Source: a bacterium
GTDB lineage: Bacteria; Chloroflexota; Anaerolineae; Caldilineales; Caldilineaceae
NCBI GenBank assembly: GCA_016124945.1
Contig: WGMT01000024.1
Location: forward strand, 62,001-126,000
DNA: 64,000 nt
Direction: 5' to 3'
This document shows, one piece after another, positions 1-8,652 of this stretch. The translations under genes and the position numbers were made by a program. The notes beneath the pieces were generated by a model. It was not told the DNA's origin. It searched no databases and saw only the letters and a program-made list of their open reading frames with translations. Each line of letters begins with the position of its first letter. Position 1 is the first letter of the stretch.

Positions 1-354
1 AATGAACTGCGTCTGCCGCTGCGCTGGGTTTCCATCCTCTACGGCCGTGTGCCTGTGGATTTCGCTATCACCAGCGGTGTGCATTCCTATACCGACGTGC
101 TCAAGGGCATGATGGCCGGGGCCAATGTGACCATGATGGCCTCTGAACTGCTGCGCAACGGCGTGGAACGCATCGGCGACATCCTCACCGAACTCATGCA
201 GTGGATGGACGAACGAGAGTACGAGTCAATCGAACAGATGCAGGGCAGCATGAGCCAGATCAATGTAGCCGAACCCGCCACCTTTGAGCGGGCCAACTAC
301 ATGAAGGTGCTCCAGTCCTGGCGCACAGACCCGACCAGCGTCCTCTTGGGGTAG
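1..354 (+). CDS. Dihydroorotate dehydrogenase-like protein, C-terminal part
   Basis: The reading frame is open from the first base, so only the last 117 residues are present. The sequence '[24 protein letters not shown]' (read in pieces) matches the end of the FMN-binding TIM barrel of dihydroorotate dehydrogenase-like proteins, where a late strand and a glycine-containing loop hold the FMN phosphate. The tail after it is helical and acidic. Members of this subgroup are often found beside pyruvate:ferredoxin/flavodoxin oxidoreductase genes rather than in pyrimidine operons, so a true PyrD role is not certain. A CBS protein and a flavodoxin-like protein follow on the same strand, which hints at redox metabolism. 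Substrate and electron acceptor cannot be told from this fragment. Confidence 0.75.
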   Translation, partial: NELRLPLRWVSILYGRVPVDFAITSGVHSYTDVLKGMMAGANVTMMASELLRNGVERIGDILTELMQWMDEREYESIEQMQGSMSQINVAEPATFERANYMKVLQSWRTDPTSVLLG

Positions 355-440
355 CTGCACAGGTTGGTGACACGCACAGACAATACGCACATCCTAAGGC
401 GAAGGCTGTCCTGTGAAGGAGAGCGTTCGCCTTTCCATTT

Positions 441-505
441 AGGGATTAGGGATTAGGGATGTTGATCACCAATCACCAATCCCTAATCACCAATCACGAA
501 TCAGA
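441..505. repeat. Degenerate GGGATTA / AATCACC short repeat with inverted arms
   Basis: A run of GGGATTAGGGATTAGGGAT is followed by repeated CACCAATC and CCCTAATC units, so the two halves can pair. The same kind of unit recurs near 5552-5690, 32215-32262, 32664-32786 and 40934-41158. It ends just before the ribosome binding site of the CBS gene. Confidence 0.6.
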
Positions 506-516
506 GGAGGCAAGCA

Positions 517-963
517 ATGACGCTGGCCGAAAAGAAGTTCCATCAAAAATCTGCGGTATTGGATTGGATGACGCAAGACCCGACCACCGTCACCGGGGAT
601 GCGCGCCTCATCGAAGCCTACAACCTGATGAAAGAAAACGAATTTCGGCGCCTGCCTGTGGTAAAACGCAATGGCGAACTGATCGGCATTGTCACCATGA
701 GCGACATCTACCAGCATGTCCCCTTCTTCCCCGAAGATCCGGAGATCGAAGTCGATCTGCCCCTCATGACCATGACCGTCCAGGAGATCATGTCCTGGGG
801 GCCCGAGACAATCGGCCCCAATGCCACCATCCAGGAAGCCGCCGAATTGATGCTCGAAGCGCAGGTCAGCGGCCTACCTGTGGTGGAACACGACCGCATC
901 GTCGGTATCATCACCGAATCGGACATCTTCCGCTTGGTGATTGAGAGCTGGTCTAATGACTAG
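517..963 (+). CDS. CBS-domain pair protein
   Basis: This 148-residue protein is almost entirely two CBS motifs, a Bateman module that usually binds adenine nucleotides and senses energy state. The first CBS spans about residues 13-70, with the typical end '[14 protein letters not shown]'. The second spans about 88-145, with '[14 protein letters not shown]'. There is no enzyme domain, so it is likely a stand-alone ligand-binding regulator. A strong Shine-Dalgarno (AGAGGAGG) sits before ATG 517. The next gene starts 13 bases after its stop, so the two are probably cotranscribed. The ligand and partner are not identifiable from sequence. Confidence 0.9.
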   Translation: MTLAEKKFHQKSAVLDWMTQDPTTVTGDARLIEAYNLMKENEFRRLPVVKRNGELIGIVTMSDIYQHVPFFPEDPEIEVDLPLMTMTVQEIMSWGPETIGPNATIQEAAELMLEAQVSGLPVVEHDRIVGIITESDIFRLVIESWSND

Positions 964-976
964 AAAGGAGTATTCG

Positions 977-1972
977 ATGCCAACGAAGATTTTGGTTGCC
1001 TATGCCAGCAGCAGCGGATCGACGGCTGAGGTGGCCGAAGCAATTGGCGGTGTGCTGCGCCAAATGGACGTACCCGTCGACGTGTGCAACGCCGCCGAAG
1101 TGACCACTCTACAACCTTATAGCGCAGTGGTGGTGGGTAGTTCGATCCGCGGCGGGCGGTGGCTGCCTGAAGCGATTCAATTCATAGAACGATTCAAAGC
1201 CGGCCTGGCCACACTACCTGTCGCCTACTTCACCACTTGCCTGACCATGGCCAAAGGTGATGAAGAGAGTCGCCGCATTGTGCTTTCTTATCTCGATCCC
1301 GTCTTGCGCCTGGCACCCAACGTCAAGCCTGTGGGGCTGGGTCTCTTCGCCGGCTCATTGGATAGACAAAGCAAGTTGGCGATGAAAAGCGACGCCTTCC
1401 CCCAGGGCGACTACCGCAACTGGGATCGCATTCGCAAGTGGGCGGCCGATCTCAGCCTGCGCCTCTCCGATCCTCTCTACGACGACCGTGGCGAACTGGT
1501 GATGGCGGGTGCTGTCCTCGATTATGCGCAAGAGCCTGCCATCGCATCTTTTCCACCTGAGGAACCGGCTACCGACCAGACGGACACCGCCCACATCGGT
1601 TGGGCCGATCTGCACAGTAGTAACTTGCAAGGGGCTAACCTGGCCCGCGCCAATATGATGGGCGCCGACCTGCGCCGCGCCGATCTCAGCCGCAGCAACC
1701 TCTCGCAAGCTGTCCTCAACGGCGCAAACCTGGGGCACGCCAACCTGAGCCACGCCGATCTCTCGTTTGCCGACCTAAGCTGGGCAGATCTCACCGGCGC
1801 CAACTTGAGCCACGCCAATCTCACCGGGGCCATTCTCGTGTGGGCGAACCTCACCCGCGCCAAAATCAGCGGCGCTGTCCTCGACGGCGCTCGCTACAAC
1901 AGCCAAACCCTCTGGCCCGATGGAAAATTGCCCGAAGGAAGTGGTGACTTGGTAGCGGTGCAATTCGTGTAG
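977..1972 (+). CDS. Flavodoxin-like domain fused to pentapeptide repeats
   Basis: This 331-residue protein has two clear parts. Residues 1 to about 165 are flavodoxin/HemG-like: the FMN phosphate loop '[13 protein letters not shown]' follows the first strand, and '[10 protein letters not shown]' the third. Residues about 210-320 are a run of roughly 20 pentapeptide repeats of the A(D/N)L-X-X type ([20 protein letters not shown]), predicted to form a right-handed square beta-helix. ATG 977 has AAAGGAG in front. A TTG 12 codons upstream is open but overlaps the CBS gene and lacks such a site. HemG-type flavodoxins can act as protoporphyrinogen oxidases, but that is not shown here. The fusion partner may give a binding surface or stability. 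Confidence 0.85.
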   Translation: MPTKILVAYASSSGSTAEVAEAIGGVLRQMDVPVDVCNAAEVTTLQPYSAVVVGSSIRGGRWLPEAIQFIERFKAGLATLPVAYFTTCLTMAKGDEESRRIVLSYLDPVLRLAPNVKPVGLGLFAGSLDRQSKLAMKSDAFPQGDYRNWDRIRKWAADLSLRLSDPLYDDRGELVMAGAVLDYAQEPAIASFPPEEPATDQTDTAHIGWADLHSSNLQGANLARANMMGADLRRADLSRSNLSQAVLNGANLGHANLSHADLSFADLSWADLTGANLSHANLTGAILVWANLTRAKISGAVLDGARYNSQTLWPDGKLPEGSGDLVAVQFV

Positions 1973-2029
1973 AGATAATGGAAGACGAAGGACGGAAGAC
2001 GAAGAACAGCGCAGATTGTCCGCAGTAGG

Positions 2030-2090
2030 TTGGGTTCCGACGCAGAGAAATTGGATCTCTATAGAGATCTGATGCTGCGGCGAAACCCAA
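2030..2090. repeat. Imperfect hairpin with inner palindrome
   Basis: Arms TTGGGTT (2030-2036) and AACCCAA (2084-2090) extend inward with CG.CGCAG pairing to CTGCG.CG. They enclose the perfect 16-base palindrome GATCTCTATAGAGATC at 2054-2069. It lies between convergent genes. Confidence 0.6.
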
Positions 2091-2100
2091 CTCTCGCGAG

Positions 2101-2168
2101 TCAGTGCCTGGCACGGTGCAGGAGAACCCGCGAATTCGCATAATCTTTTGCACCGTGCCAGGCACTGA
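2101..2168. repeat. REP-like hairpin, GTGCCTGGCAC family
   Basis: Perfect 20-base arms TCAGTGCCTGGCACGGTGCA (2101-2120) and its reverse complement (2149-2168) flank a 28-base loop. The same arm core recurs at 6855-6922, and stems of similar size occur at 35952-36018 and 57174-57252. The layout resembles REP elements mobilised by RAYT transposases, but no RAYT gene is in the window. Confidence 0.7.
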
Positions 2169-2182
2169 CGGATCGACACACA

Positions 2183-3382
2183 CTACCCACTACGTACCAC
2201 AGCATCCCAAAACCGTCGCCCCGCCCCATCCACATCCCCATCGAGCACAAACGGCAACGCCCGCACCCGCACAGGGCCAATCCGCTCGTCGAACGGGTGC
2301 GCCGCCGCGCCAGGATAGATCAAGATCGCCTCCGCCGCCTGCTTCGCCGTAGCATAGGCCACCACCTGCGCCAGATCCGCCGCAGACGGTCCTGCGCCCG
2401 GTGACTTGTACTTCGTGTCCAGCACGGCAAGTGGCGCGCCGCTCTCGGCGTCGTAGAGTACGATGTCCACCACAAAGCTCTGCGCCCCACTCTCGCCGAA
2501 ATTGAGCCGTTCCTGCACACGCACCTGAAAATCAGGCCCCACATTCGCCTTCAGCCAACCCGCCACAAAACGCTCGTAAAGGCGCGCCATGTCGATGAGA
2601 AAGGCCGGCATCTCCCGATCCCCTGCCGTGAACGCCGGCCCGCTCTGATCGAGGAAGAAGCGGCACAGCGCATGCAACGGACGGTACGCCTCGGTAAGTT
2701 GATTGTAGACACGACGCTCACAATCTTCCGCTGTAAAGACTTGCAACGACACGCTCCCCGCCAGTATCCGGTAGATGTGGCGGATCGTCTCGTAGACCGG
2801 CCCACTGCAAAAACCACTGCGCAAGATCGCCCACAACGTCCACAACAGGATCTGATTCTCTTCCACATCCACCGTCTGCTCGTCGTACCGGCAGTGGAGC
2901 CGCCCTGGCTGCGACATCGTCAGCGTGCGCTCCACGTTGAGCCGTCCACGCATAACGCCAAGATCTTGATGGCGGGTCGCGTACCCCTGATAAAGCCCCA
3001 CCCGATAATGCTGTTGAATACGGCGCGCCAACAGCCGCGCCAACTGTTCAAAAAAATCGGGCAGCGTGTCGCAGTGGAAGATCTCCTTGCCTAGGTGCAG
3101 CATGTCCAGCGCGTAGGCCACCTCGATCATGCGGAAAAGATTTTGCAGCGGCGTCTTCGGCTGCAAAGAAAGCCCAATCTGCGGCGAAAGCGCCAGGTAA
3201 CCAACCCAACCCTGCGCCGTCAACTGCCAATGGTGATCCGTCTTCGGCGAGGGGAACTCCACCGCCACCATGCGCCCGTAGCGCTGCCAGAAGCGTTCGC
3301 CCTCGTGCTGGCTCAACCTGTCGGCGGGCAGACGCAGCGGCACATACTCCGTCAACTGCACCACTTCGGGGCGGGCGCTCAA
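2183..3382 (-). CDS. mcrC: McrC-family nuclease subunit of a type IV restriction system
   Basis: This 399-residue protein matches the McrC family. The N-terminal part has the beta-rich region with 'LSPQIGLSLQPKTPLQNLF', followed by a helical middle. The C-terminal part carries a PD-(D/E)xK nuclease core seen as 'VVDIVLYD' and then 'LAVLDTKYK', where D-x-K is the catalytic signature. McrC is recruited by the McrB GTPase ring and cuts DNA carrying modified cytosine. Its start ATG at 3382 overlaps the stop of the upstream mcrB by four bases (ATGA), so the two are translationally coupled. No methylase gene is present, as expected for a modification-dependent system. Confidence 0.92.
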   Translation of the reverse strand: MSARPEVVQLTEYVPLRLPADRLSQHEGERFWQRYGRMVAVEFPSPKTDHHWQLTAQGWVGYLALSPQIGLSLQPKTPLQNLFRMIEVAYALDMLHLGKEIFHCDTLPDFFEQLARLLARRIQQHYRVGLYQGYATRHQDLGVMRGRLNVERTLTMSQPGRLHCRYDEQTVDVEENQILLWTLWAILRSGFCSGPVYETIRHIYRILAGSVSLQVFTAEDCERRVYNQLTEAYRPLHALCRFFLDQSGPAFTAGDREMPAFLIDMARLYERFVAGWLKANVGPDFQVRVQERLNFGESGAQSFVVDIVLYDAESGAPLAVLDTKYKSPGAGPSAADLAQVVAYATAKQAAEAILIYPGAAAHPFDERIGPVRVRALPFVLDGDVDGAGRRFWDAVVRSG

Positions 3383-5538
3383 CTGGCCCGTCCTTGGCCG
3401 CCGTCGCCCAGGATCTCGCCTGCCAGTGCAGCCCAGCGGAAGGGCGCAACCTGTTCGGCACGGTCAAAGAAAAAGGCTTCGAGGTAGGGCTCCACCTCCG
3501 TCTGCCACACCGCCGGCAACGTCGCCGGCAGATCCGTGCGCAAAAAGAAGGTGATGCCCAACGCATAATCCACATCGCCGATCTGCCGGTTCAGCCGCCG
3601 CAACACCGTCACCAGCCGCTCTACCGGGAAGCCCGTCCTGTGCCGGGCGTGGAAATGACGCAAAATGTCGTACTCCGGGTAGAGCGCCAAAAAGGCAAAA
3701 CGCCGTCGCAACGCCGCATCCACCAGAGCAATCGACCGATCCGCCGTGTTCATCGTGCCCAAAATGCGCACATTCGCCGGGATCTGCAAATGTCCGCCCG
3801 CCGCCAACGCCAAAGGTTGCTCACGATACTCGATCAACTGCATCACCTCGCCAAAGACACGCGCCAGATCGGCCCGGTTGATCTCATCGATCACCAGCAC
3901 ACACCGTCCGCGGCGACGGGCGGCCTCGGCGCAGAAGCGCAAAAAGAGCCCCGGTGTCAGCCGATAGCTCAACTTGCCGTCTGCATCCGCCAGCGGACGA
4001 ATCCCCTGCACAAAATCTTCGTAGGCATAGGCTGGGTGGAACTGTACCCGCTCCACAAATCCGTCTTCGCCGCCCGCCAGGTGCAGCGCCAACTGCGCCG
4101 CTATGTAACTCTTGCCCGTGCCCGGCGGCCCGTAGAAAATCGCCTGCCCCTTGCGTTCCACCGCATCCACCCAGGCGCTCAACTGCCCCTCGCTGAAACC
4201 ACTTTCCGCCGCGATCTCTGCCAACGGGCGCTTTGCCGGGGGACCAGAACGCGATCCCGCCACCGCATAGCCTGCCGGCGTTTCCCGCACCACGCCCCGC
4301 GCCCCCTCCACCGAGGACATTTCTTCCGCCGTTGGCGTCACCCGCCGCCAAGACTCGCCAACCTTCGGCTGTATCGCCGGGTCGCGTCTGTCGGTCAGCA
4401 CTGGCGCGCTCGTTAGCGCACGGAACTGCTCAGCGTCGATCGCCTGAAAGTCGCGGCTTTTGCTCGGCAACGCTTCTGCCTGCCGCCGCTGCGAGTCCGT
4501 CCACTCCACCGGGCGGCAGTGGCCGTACTCGGTATCAGGCACAAAATAGTAGAAGCCGGTCACCCTCCCCGCGCCCAGCACCTCGCCCGTCTCGTTTAGC
4601 GCCGCCACCCGATCCCCGGGCTGCGCCTGCGCCACAAACGGCCACAACGCGTCCACACTGCGCTTCGTCACACCGGGGATCTGCGTCGCCAGTTGATCAC
4701 GCAACTGGTTGAACTCGCCCCGACTCAACGCAGAGAGATCCCCCAGCGCATCGTGACCCAGCGCCATGAAGCCGCCGCCGCGCCAGGCGTCCCACTGGCT
4801 GCCGTCGTCCAGGCGGATCAGCCAGTGGCGGCTGTGGCGAAACGGGTGCTTCTCCACCGACACCAACCACTCGCAGAAGAGATCAAAGCGATCCACCGGC
4901 AACAGATCGGCTTCGGCGGGCAGGCCACCGACATCGGCGAGCCGCTGTACCAGTCCACGTGCGTCGGCATTGGCGGCGGGATAGTCGTTCAAATCCGGCG
5001 TGAATTTTTGACGGCCAAAGAAGTTGATCACGCGCAGACTTTTGCTGTGTACGATCACAAACGCATCAGGCCGCAGCGCGTTGAGCACTGGCGACAGTGT
5101 GCCGCTCTGGAAGCCAACGGAGACGGGCTTCTCCCGAAAGCGCAGACAGGCCACAGCCAGATCCGCCGGATCCTCGACACAGGTGCGCACAAATTCAAGG
5201 ATGGCCGCCGCCTTCTGCGGCCATTGATCCGGTTGCGCCCAGCCCAACTGCTCATGCAGTTGGCGTACGTCGCCGCTCAACCCGGCGCTGTGGTGGATCC
5301 ACGCGCCACGGGCGCGATTTGTCGCCGTATCGGCATGGGGCAAAAGTTGCGCCAACACCGCATCGGTCACATCTTCGCCCCGGTCGGCGGCGTCGACAAT
5401 GGCGCGATAGGCAAAGATCGCCTCACGCCGCGCCTGCACCATCCGCTGCGCGTCGCTCTGCGCCGTTGCCGTCGCAACGTGGCGGCCAAGGAATTTTTGA
5501 TAAGCTTCGAGAAAGTGTTGTTCGAGTTCGGTCGGCAT
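3379..5538 (-). CDS. mcrB: McrB-family AAA+ NTPase with PUA/EVE-like N-terminal module
   Basis: This 719-residue motor subunit has an AAA+ domain at about residues 460-700: Walker A 'GPPGTGKS' near 470, Walker B 'VLVIDEINRAD' near 547, sensor 'GTMNTADRS' near 596, then 'ALRRRF'. Upstream, about residues 235-345 look like a PUA/EVE-type modified-base reader ('RVTGFYYFVPDTEYG', then 'CRPVEW'). The first 230 residues are a helical domain I cannot name. An earlier in-frame start at 5616 would translate the GGGGACT intergenic repeat, so ATG 5538 (MPTELEQHF) is chosen. McrB probably recognises modified DNA, hydrolyses GTP and drives McrC cleavage. The exact modification read is unknown. Confidence 0.9.
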   Translation of the reverse strand: MPTELEQHFLEAYQKFLGRHVATATAQSDAQRMVQARREAIFAYRAIVDAADRGEDVTDAVLAQLLPHADTATNRARGAWIHHSAGLSGDVRQLHEQLGWAQPDQWPQKAAAILEFVRTCVEDPADLAVACLRFREKPVSVGFQSGTLSPVLNALRPDAFVIVHSKSLRVINFFGRQKFTPDLNDYPAANADARGLVQRLADVGGLPAEADLLPVDRFDLFCEWLVSVEKHPFRHSRHWLIRLDDGSQWDAWRGGGFMALGHDALGDLSALSRGEFNQLRDQLATQIPGVTKRSVDALWPFVAQAQPGDRVAALNETGEVLGAGRVTGFYYFVPDTEYGHCRPVEWTDSQRRQAEALPSKSRDFQAIDAEQFRALTSAPVLTDRRDPAIQPKVGESWRRVTPTAEEMSSVEGARGVVRETPAGYAVAGSRSGPPAKRPLAEIAAESGFSEGQLSAWVDAVERKGQAIFYGPPGTGKSYIAAQLALHLAGGEDGFVERVQFHPAYAYEDFVQGIRPLADADGKLSYRLTPGLFLRFCAEAARRRGRCVLVIDEINRADLARVFGEVMQLIEYREQPLALAAGGHLQIPANVRILGTMNTADRSIALVDAALRRRFAFLALYPEYDILRHFHARHRTGFPVERLVTVLRRLNRQIGDVDYALGITFFLRTDLPATLPAVWQTEVEPYLEAFFFDRAEQVAPFRWAALAGEILGDGGQGRAS

Positions 5539-5551
5539 TGTTTGTGTTTTG

Positions 5552-5690
5552 AGATTGGGGACTAGGGACTGGGGATTGGGGACTGGGTTCTGTAACTTGT
5601 GATTGTGTGTACGCATCAGGGGTCGAGGTAAAGATGTTGGGCGTCCATTCTCTCACTAATTACCAGGCCCAATCACCAATCACCAGTCAC
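5552..5690. repeat. GGGGACT/GGGGATT run and AATCACCAGTCAC run
   Basis: A run of GGGGATTGGGGACTGG-type units (about 5552-5590) is followed by CCAATCACCAATCACCAGTC (about 5668-5688), giving weakly pairing arms. It fills the gap between barstar and mcrB and belongs to the same family as 441-505 and 32664-32786. No promoter for mcrB is clear in it. Confidence 0.55.
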
Positions 5691-6128
5691 TTACAGCCAT
5701 ACCGCGTCAGGCACCAGCCGGCGGGCCTTGCGAAAGAGCACAAGCAGCGGCGCGTCGGCATGCTGCGCCGACGTCACTTGGCTGAGGATGGTGTAGAGCG
5801 TGCGCCACGCCGCGGGATCGCGCCGCGCCAGTGTCACCGGGTTGTCGTAGAGCAGCAAGAGGCCGGGCGCAGGCCGCCACGACGGATCGACCAGCATCTC
5901 TTCGAAGGCATCCCAGTTCTTTCCAAAATAATCGGGGAAGCCACACGCCGTCGCCATCTGCGCCAGGAAAGTGGCCTTGTCGCCGATCTCGTCCCCGCGC
6001 AGGTGACAGGCCGGCCAGCCCCGATTCGCCGCCGCCGCCAGGATGCGCGCCGAGTCGGTCTCTTCGCCAATGCGGAAGAGCCCCGATGGGCCGCCCGCTT
6101 CCAGCATCTTCACCAGGGCGCTGATCAT
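5691..6128 (-). CDS. Barstar-family ribonuclease inhibitor
   Basis: This 145-residue protein has the barstar core at about residues 38-95: 'HLRGDEIGDKATFLAQM' followed by 'FPDYFGKNWDAFEEML', the classic Y-F-G-x-N-W-D-A segment that inserts acidic and aromatic residues into the RNase active site. Its start overlaps the stop of the upstream ribonuclease gene by four bases (ATGA), so toxin and inhibitor are made together. It has no signal peptide and should stay in the cytoplasm to neutralise enzyme that is not exported. Binding to its own RNase is inferred from the pairing; the protein is somewhat longer than classical barstar (about 90 residues). Confidence 0.9.
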   Translation of the reverse strand: MISALVKMLEAGGPSGLFRIGEETDSARILAAAANRGWPACHLRGDEIGDKATFLAQMATACGFPDYFGKNWDAFEEMLVDPSWRPAPGLLLLYDNPVTLARRDPAAWRTLYTILSQVTSAQHADAPLLVLFRKARRLVPDAVWL

Positions 6129-6733
6129 CGGAACACCTCGCGGAAGGAGTCGTAGTGATCGTCGGTGTAGTAGAGTTCACCATCGCTGCCTGCCACAATG
6201 CGCCGCGCCCCGCGGTCGGGCGAGCCTGGGGTGATCACTGTGTACTCATGGTAGTATCCCTGCTCACGCAAGGGCAGCAGCCGTTCTCGGTTCTGAAAGA
6301 TGGTATCGTCTCGGCTAAAGGGGAAAGGGCCGCCCGCATCGATCAGGGCGATGGTCTCCTGCGCCTGCACTGGCAGGTCGGCGAAGGCGATGGTGGGCAG
6401 ACCGCTGCGGCTGCGTTGCGGTGTGACGGTGGGTCCGCGTGTCTGTTGTGGCGTGGCTGTCGCTGTGGCAGGGGGCTGTGTCACCGTCTGCGCGGGGACG
6501 GCGGTGGGCGCGTCCTGGGTGGGGGCAACCTGGGCGGCGCGTGTGGGCGCGTCTGTGGGCGCGTCCTCGGTGAGGACGGTCACCGCGCCCTCTTCGCCTA
6601 ATACGGCGTCCAATACTTCGGTGGGCAGGCTACCCGTCTGCCAGTAGATCACCCCTAGCAGCACGAGCACCACCACCAACGTTCCTAGCGAAAGCTGCCG
6701 GCTGCCGCCGGGCTTTTGCGATCTTCTGCTCAT
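6125..6733 (-). CDS. Membrane-anchored or secreted RNase Sa-type guanyl ribonuclease
   Basis: This 202-residue protein has a cationic N-terminus, one membrane segment (about residues 17-31, 'GTLVVVLVLLGVIYW'), a Thr/Pro/Ala-rich linker (about 55-110), and a C-terminal microbial ribonuclease domain (about 112-202). The domain is close to RNase Sa: 'GGPFPFSRDD', 'NRERLLP', 'GYYHEYTVITPG', 'RGARRIV', 'DDHYDSF'. By alignment the catalytic residues are Glu163, Arg178 and His193, all present. It should cleave RNA after G outside the membrane. The linker length suggests it is displayed on a stalk or released. The overlapping downstream barstar gene is the expected immunity partner. Start ATG at 6733. 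Confidence 0.92.
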   Translation of the reverse strand: MSRRSQKPGGSRQLSLGTLVVVLVLLGVIYWQTGSLPTEVLDAVLGEEGAVTVLTEDAPTDAPTRAAQVAPTQDAPTAVPAQTVTQPPATATATPQQTRGPTVTPQRSRSGLPTIAFADLPVQAQETIALIDAGGPFPFSRDDTIFQNRERLLPLREQGYYHEYTVITPGSPDRGARRIVAGSDGELYYTDDHYDSFREVFR

Positions 6734-6854
6734 ACTCTCCTGCTTCTTTGATGACGATCAATGAATTTTCATGAGAGATCGTATCCCTGAGCAGGTGTTT
6801 TGTCCAGCCGCTGGTTCCCTGCCGGGTGTAACTCGAGTGGGGATTGCGCTTGCC

Positions 6855-6922
6855 ACAGTGCCTGGCACGAGCCAAGCGCGCATACTTTGACGGGCAGTTC
6901 AGTGGCCCGTGCCAGGCACTGT
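6855..6922. repeat. REP-like hairpin, GTGCCTGGCAC family
   Basis: Perfect 15-base arms ACAGTGCCTGGCACG (6855-6869) and its reverse complement (6908-6922) flank a 38-base loop. The arm core is shared with 2101-2168, and both loops contain a CGCATA..CTTT string. It lies in the divergent gap between the RNase and lipoprotein genes. Confidence 0.7.
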
Positions 6923-7043
6923 TCGCCCCAAGATCGAATTATACCCTTACCAGCCATTTTGCTTTGGTGACCCTTCTGGCCTGTGTTACACTCACCCATT
7001 GCGCGCAATGTGCTCAATCTTCTTTTCCAAAGCGAGACAATCA

Positions 7044-7568
7044 ATGGCTACTCTTTATCGCATCGCCATGCTGGCTCTTTTGGTTTCGGTGCTGACAGCT
7101 TGTTCACTGCCGTGGCCAGGTCGTAACCGCACGTTGGAGCAACTGCCCAATCTCAATGGCTATCGCCAGCATGAAGGTGCAGATCTGGCCGACAAACTGG
7201 CCTCGAACGAGATACTCGACATGTTGTTGTTAGGGCGTCCTGAGTTGGCAGTGGTGGCGGAGATTATCGGGCAGGCCGGCAACTGTGCACAGGATCAGGG
7301 GGTGGTTAACTGGCGTGTCTACGTTTCCGAGGCCGATCCGACGGCGGCGGGTGTGGTGGTGGTCGCGTCACAGAAGCAGGCGACGAATCCGCAGGTTCTG
7401 CTCCAGTGTGGTGCTTCGCTTGTGTCAAGGCGCGGGCTGGGTGACCTTTCGCCCTGCCACGCCGCCTTCCGCTACACCACACAGGACGACACCTACTTCG
7501 TCTACTACGCCGCCAGCCAGCAACGGTTATGTGCTGCCTTTGATCAAGTGATGCCGGATGGCGAATAA
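7044..7568 (+). CDS. Predicted lipoprotein of unknown function
   Basis: This 174-residue protein begins with a lipoprotein signal: 'MATLYRIAMLALLVSVLTAC', with the lipobox Cys at about residue 20, so it is probably lipid-anchored on the outer side of the membrane. The mature part contains four more cysteines, in 'AGNCAQDQG', 'LLQCGAS', 'LSPCHAAF' and 'QRLCAAF', which could form disulfides. No known domain is recognised. Longer in-frame starts upstream would run into the REP hairpin and lack a signal sequence, so ATG 7044 is preferred. The nucleotidyltransferase gene follows 34 bases after its stop and may share its transcript. Confidence 0.7.
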   Translation: MATLYRIAMLALLVSVLTACSLPWPGRNRTLEQLPNLNGYRQHEGADLADKLASNEILDMLLLGRPELAVVAEIIGQAGNCAQDQGVVNWRVYVSEADPTAAGVVVVASQKQATNPQVLLQCGASLVSRRGLGDLSPCHAAFRYTTQDDTYFVYYAASQQRLCAAFDQVMPDGE

Positions 7569-7602
7569 GCGGCGATACTTTACAGCACGTGGAGCGCGGC
7601 AC

Positions 7603-8382
7603 ATGGAGCCTTTGTTCGCTGATCTTGTCCGCTTGTTTGATGGGCCGGATGTGGCGGCGTTGGTTTTGATGGGCAGCCACGCGCGCGGCGACGCCGCACC
7701 TTTCAGCGATGTGGATCTGGTGCGTTTTGTCAGAAGCAACGAAGCGGACAAGGCACAAACCCTCTTTGTGGGTGACCAGTTGGTGGTGGTGAGCACAGTA
7801 ACGCCTGCTCGCATCGATCCCTGGTTCCGTGAGCCATGTGAAGCCGTAGACACAATCCGTGGATTGCGTCAGGCGCGATCTCTACTGGATCGAGCCGACT
7901 ATTTCGCCGCCATTCAGGCTCGTGCACATGCCTTTGTGTGGGATGAGCAGATGCAACGCAAAGCAGATCAATGGGCGAGCGCGGAACTAGTGGGGCTGAT
8001 TGAAGAAGTACACAAAGGGCTTAACGGTTTTGTAGACGGAGGACATGGCCGCTTGCTCAATGCCCGTTTTGGGCTATCATGGTTATTGTCGCGGGTGGTT
8101 GCCGTGCAGCGTGGCGTTCTCATGCATGGGGACAACGGCATCTACGATGATCTGGTCAACGCCCTGGGCGTGGAGAGCCGCTGGATCCGTCTACGCCGCA
8201 CCGCTTGGGGGATCGAAGATGACAAAGGGGTGGCGCCGATCCTTGTGCAGCAGGTCGTCGCCGGCCTACAACTCTACGTAGAGACGGTGCAACTGGTGTC
8301 GTCGGCGCTTCAATCAGACGATGTGGCGAAAGTCAACGTGACTGTGGAACGCATCCAGCATCTGCTCTCTGCAAGCCTCTAA
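7603..8382 (+). CDS. Nucleotidyltransferase-fold protein
   Basis: This protein of about 259 residues opens with a Pol-beta-type nucleotidyltransferase core: 'VLMGSHARGDAAPFSDVDL', the G-S-x(2-3)-G-D...D-x-D pattern whose two aspartates bind metal. The rest (about residues 100-259) is helical, like the C-terminal helical domains of kanamycin nucleotidyltransferase-like and MNT-type enzymes. The substrate (antibiotic, tRNA or protein) cannot be assigned. ATG 7603 is preceded by GTGGAG; an in-frame ATG at 7558 overlaps the end of the lipoprotein gene and has no ribosome site. No HEPN partner gene is adjacent, so it does not look like a HEPN/MNT toxin pair. Confidence 0.75.
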   Translation: MEPLFADLVRLFDGPDVAALVLMGSHARGDAAPFSDVDLVRFVRSNEADKAQTLFVGDQLVVVSTVTPARIDPWFREPCEAVDTIRGLRQARSLLDRADYFAAIQARAHAFVWDEQMQRKADQWASAELVGLIEEVHKGLNGFVDGGHGRLLNARFGLSWLLSRVVAVQRGVLMHGDNGIYDDLVNALGVESRWIRLRRTAWGIEDDKGVAPILVQQVVAGLQLYVETVQLVSSALQSDDVAKVNVTVERIQHLLSASL

Positions 8383-8438
8383 GGAAATTCCAGAATTTTA
8401 ATGATCCACGAAGAAACAAAAAGGATCGAAGAGATGAC

Positions 8439-8650
8439 TCTGCTGCAAAAAGCAGAATTCCACCACTGAGGACACAGAGGACGCAGAGGACACAGAGGAC
8501 ACAGAGGACACAGAGGACACAGAGGACACAGAGGACACAGCGTTAAGAAAGAGAAAAACAGAGGATTTGGGGAGAAAAAGTTCTGTTCTTCTCCTTCTGC
8601 ACTCCGTGTTTTCTGTGCACTCCGTGGTAAACTTCTGCATTTTGCAGCAG
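8439..8650. repeat. Fold-back element with GAGGACACA tandem repeat
   Basis: Outer arms CTGCTGCAAAAAGCAGAA (8439 on) and TTCTGCATTTTGCAGCAG (to 8650) pair. Inside lie eight 9-base GAGGACACA units at 8469-8540, one of them GAGGACGCA. The short open frames over this tandem are artefacts. Confidence 0.75.
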
Positions 8651-8652
8651 AG

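Noticed and set aside
7558-7602. Longer start for the nucleotidyltransferase
   Set aside because: It overlaps the lipoprotein end and has no Shine-Dalgarno, unlike ATG 7603.
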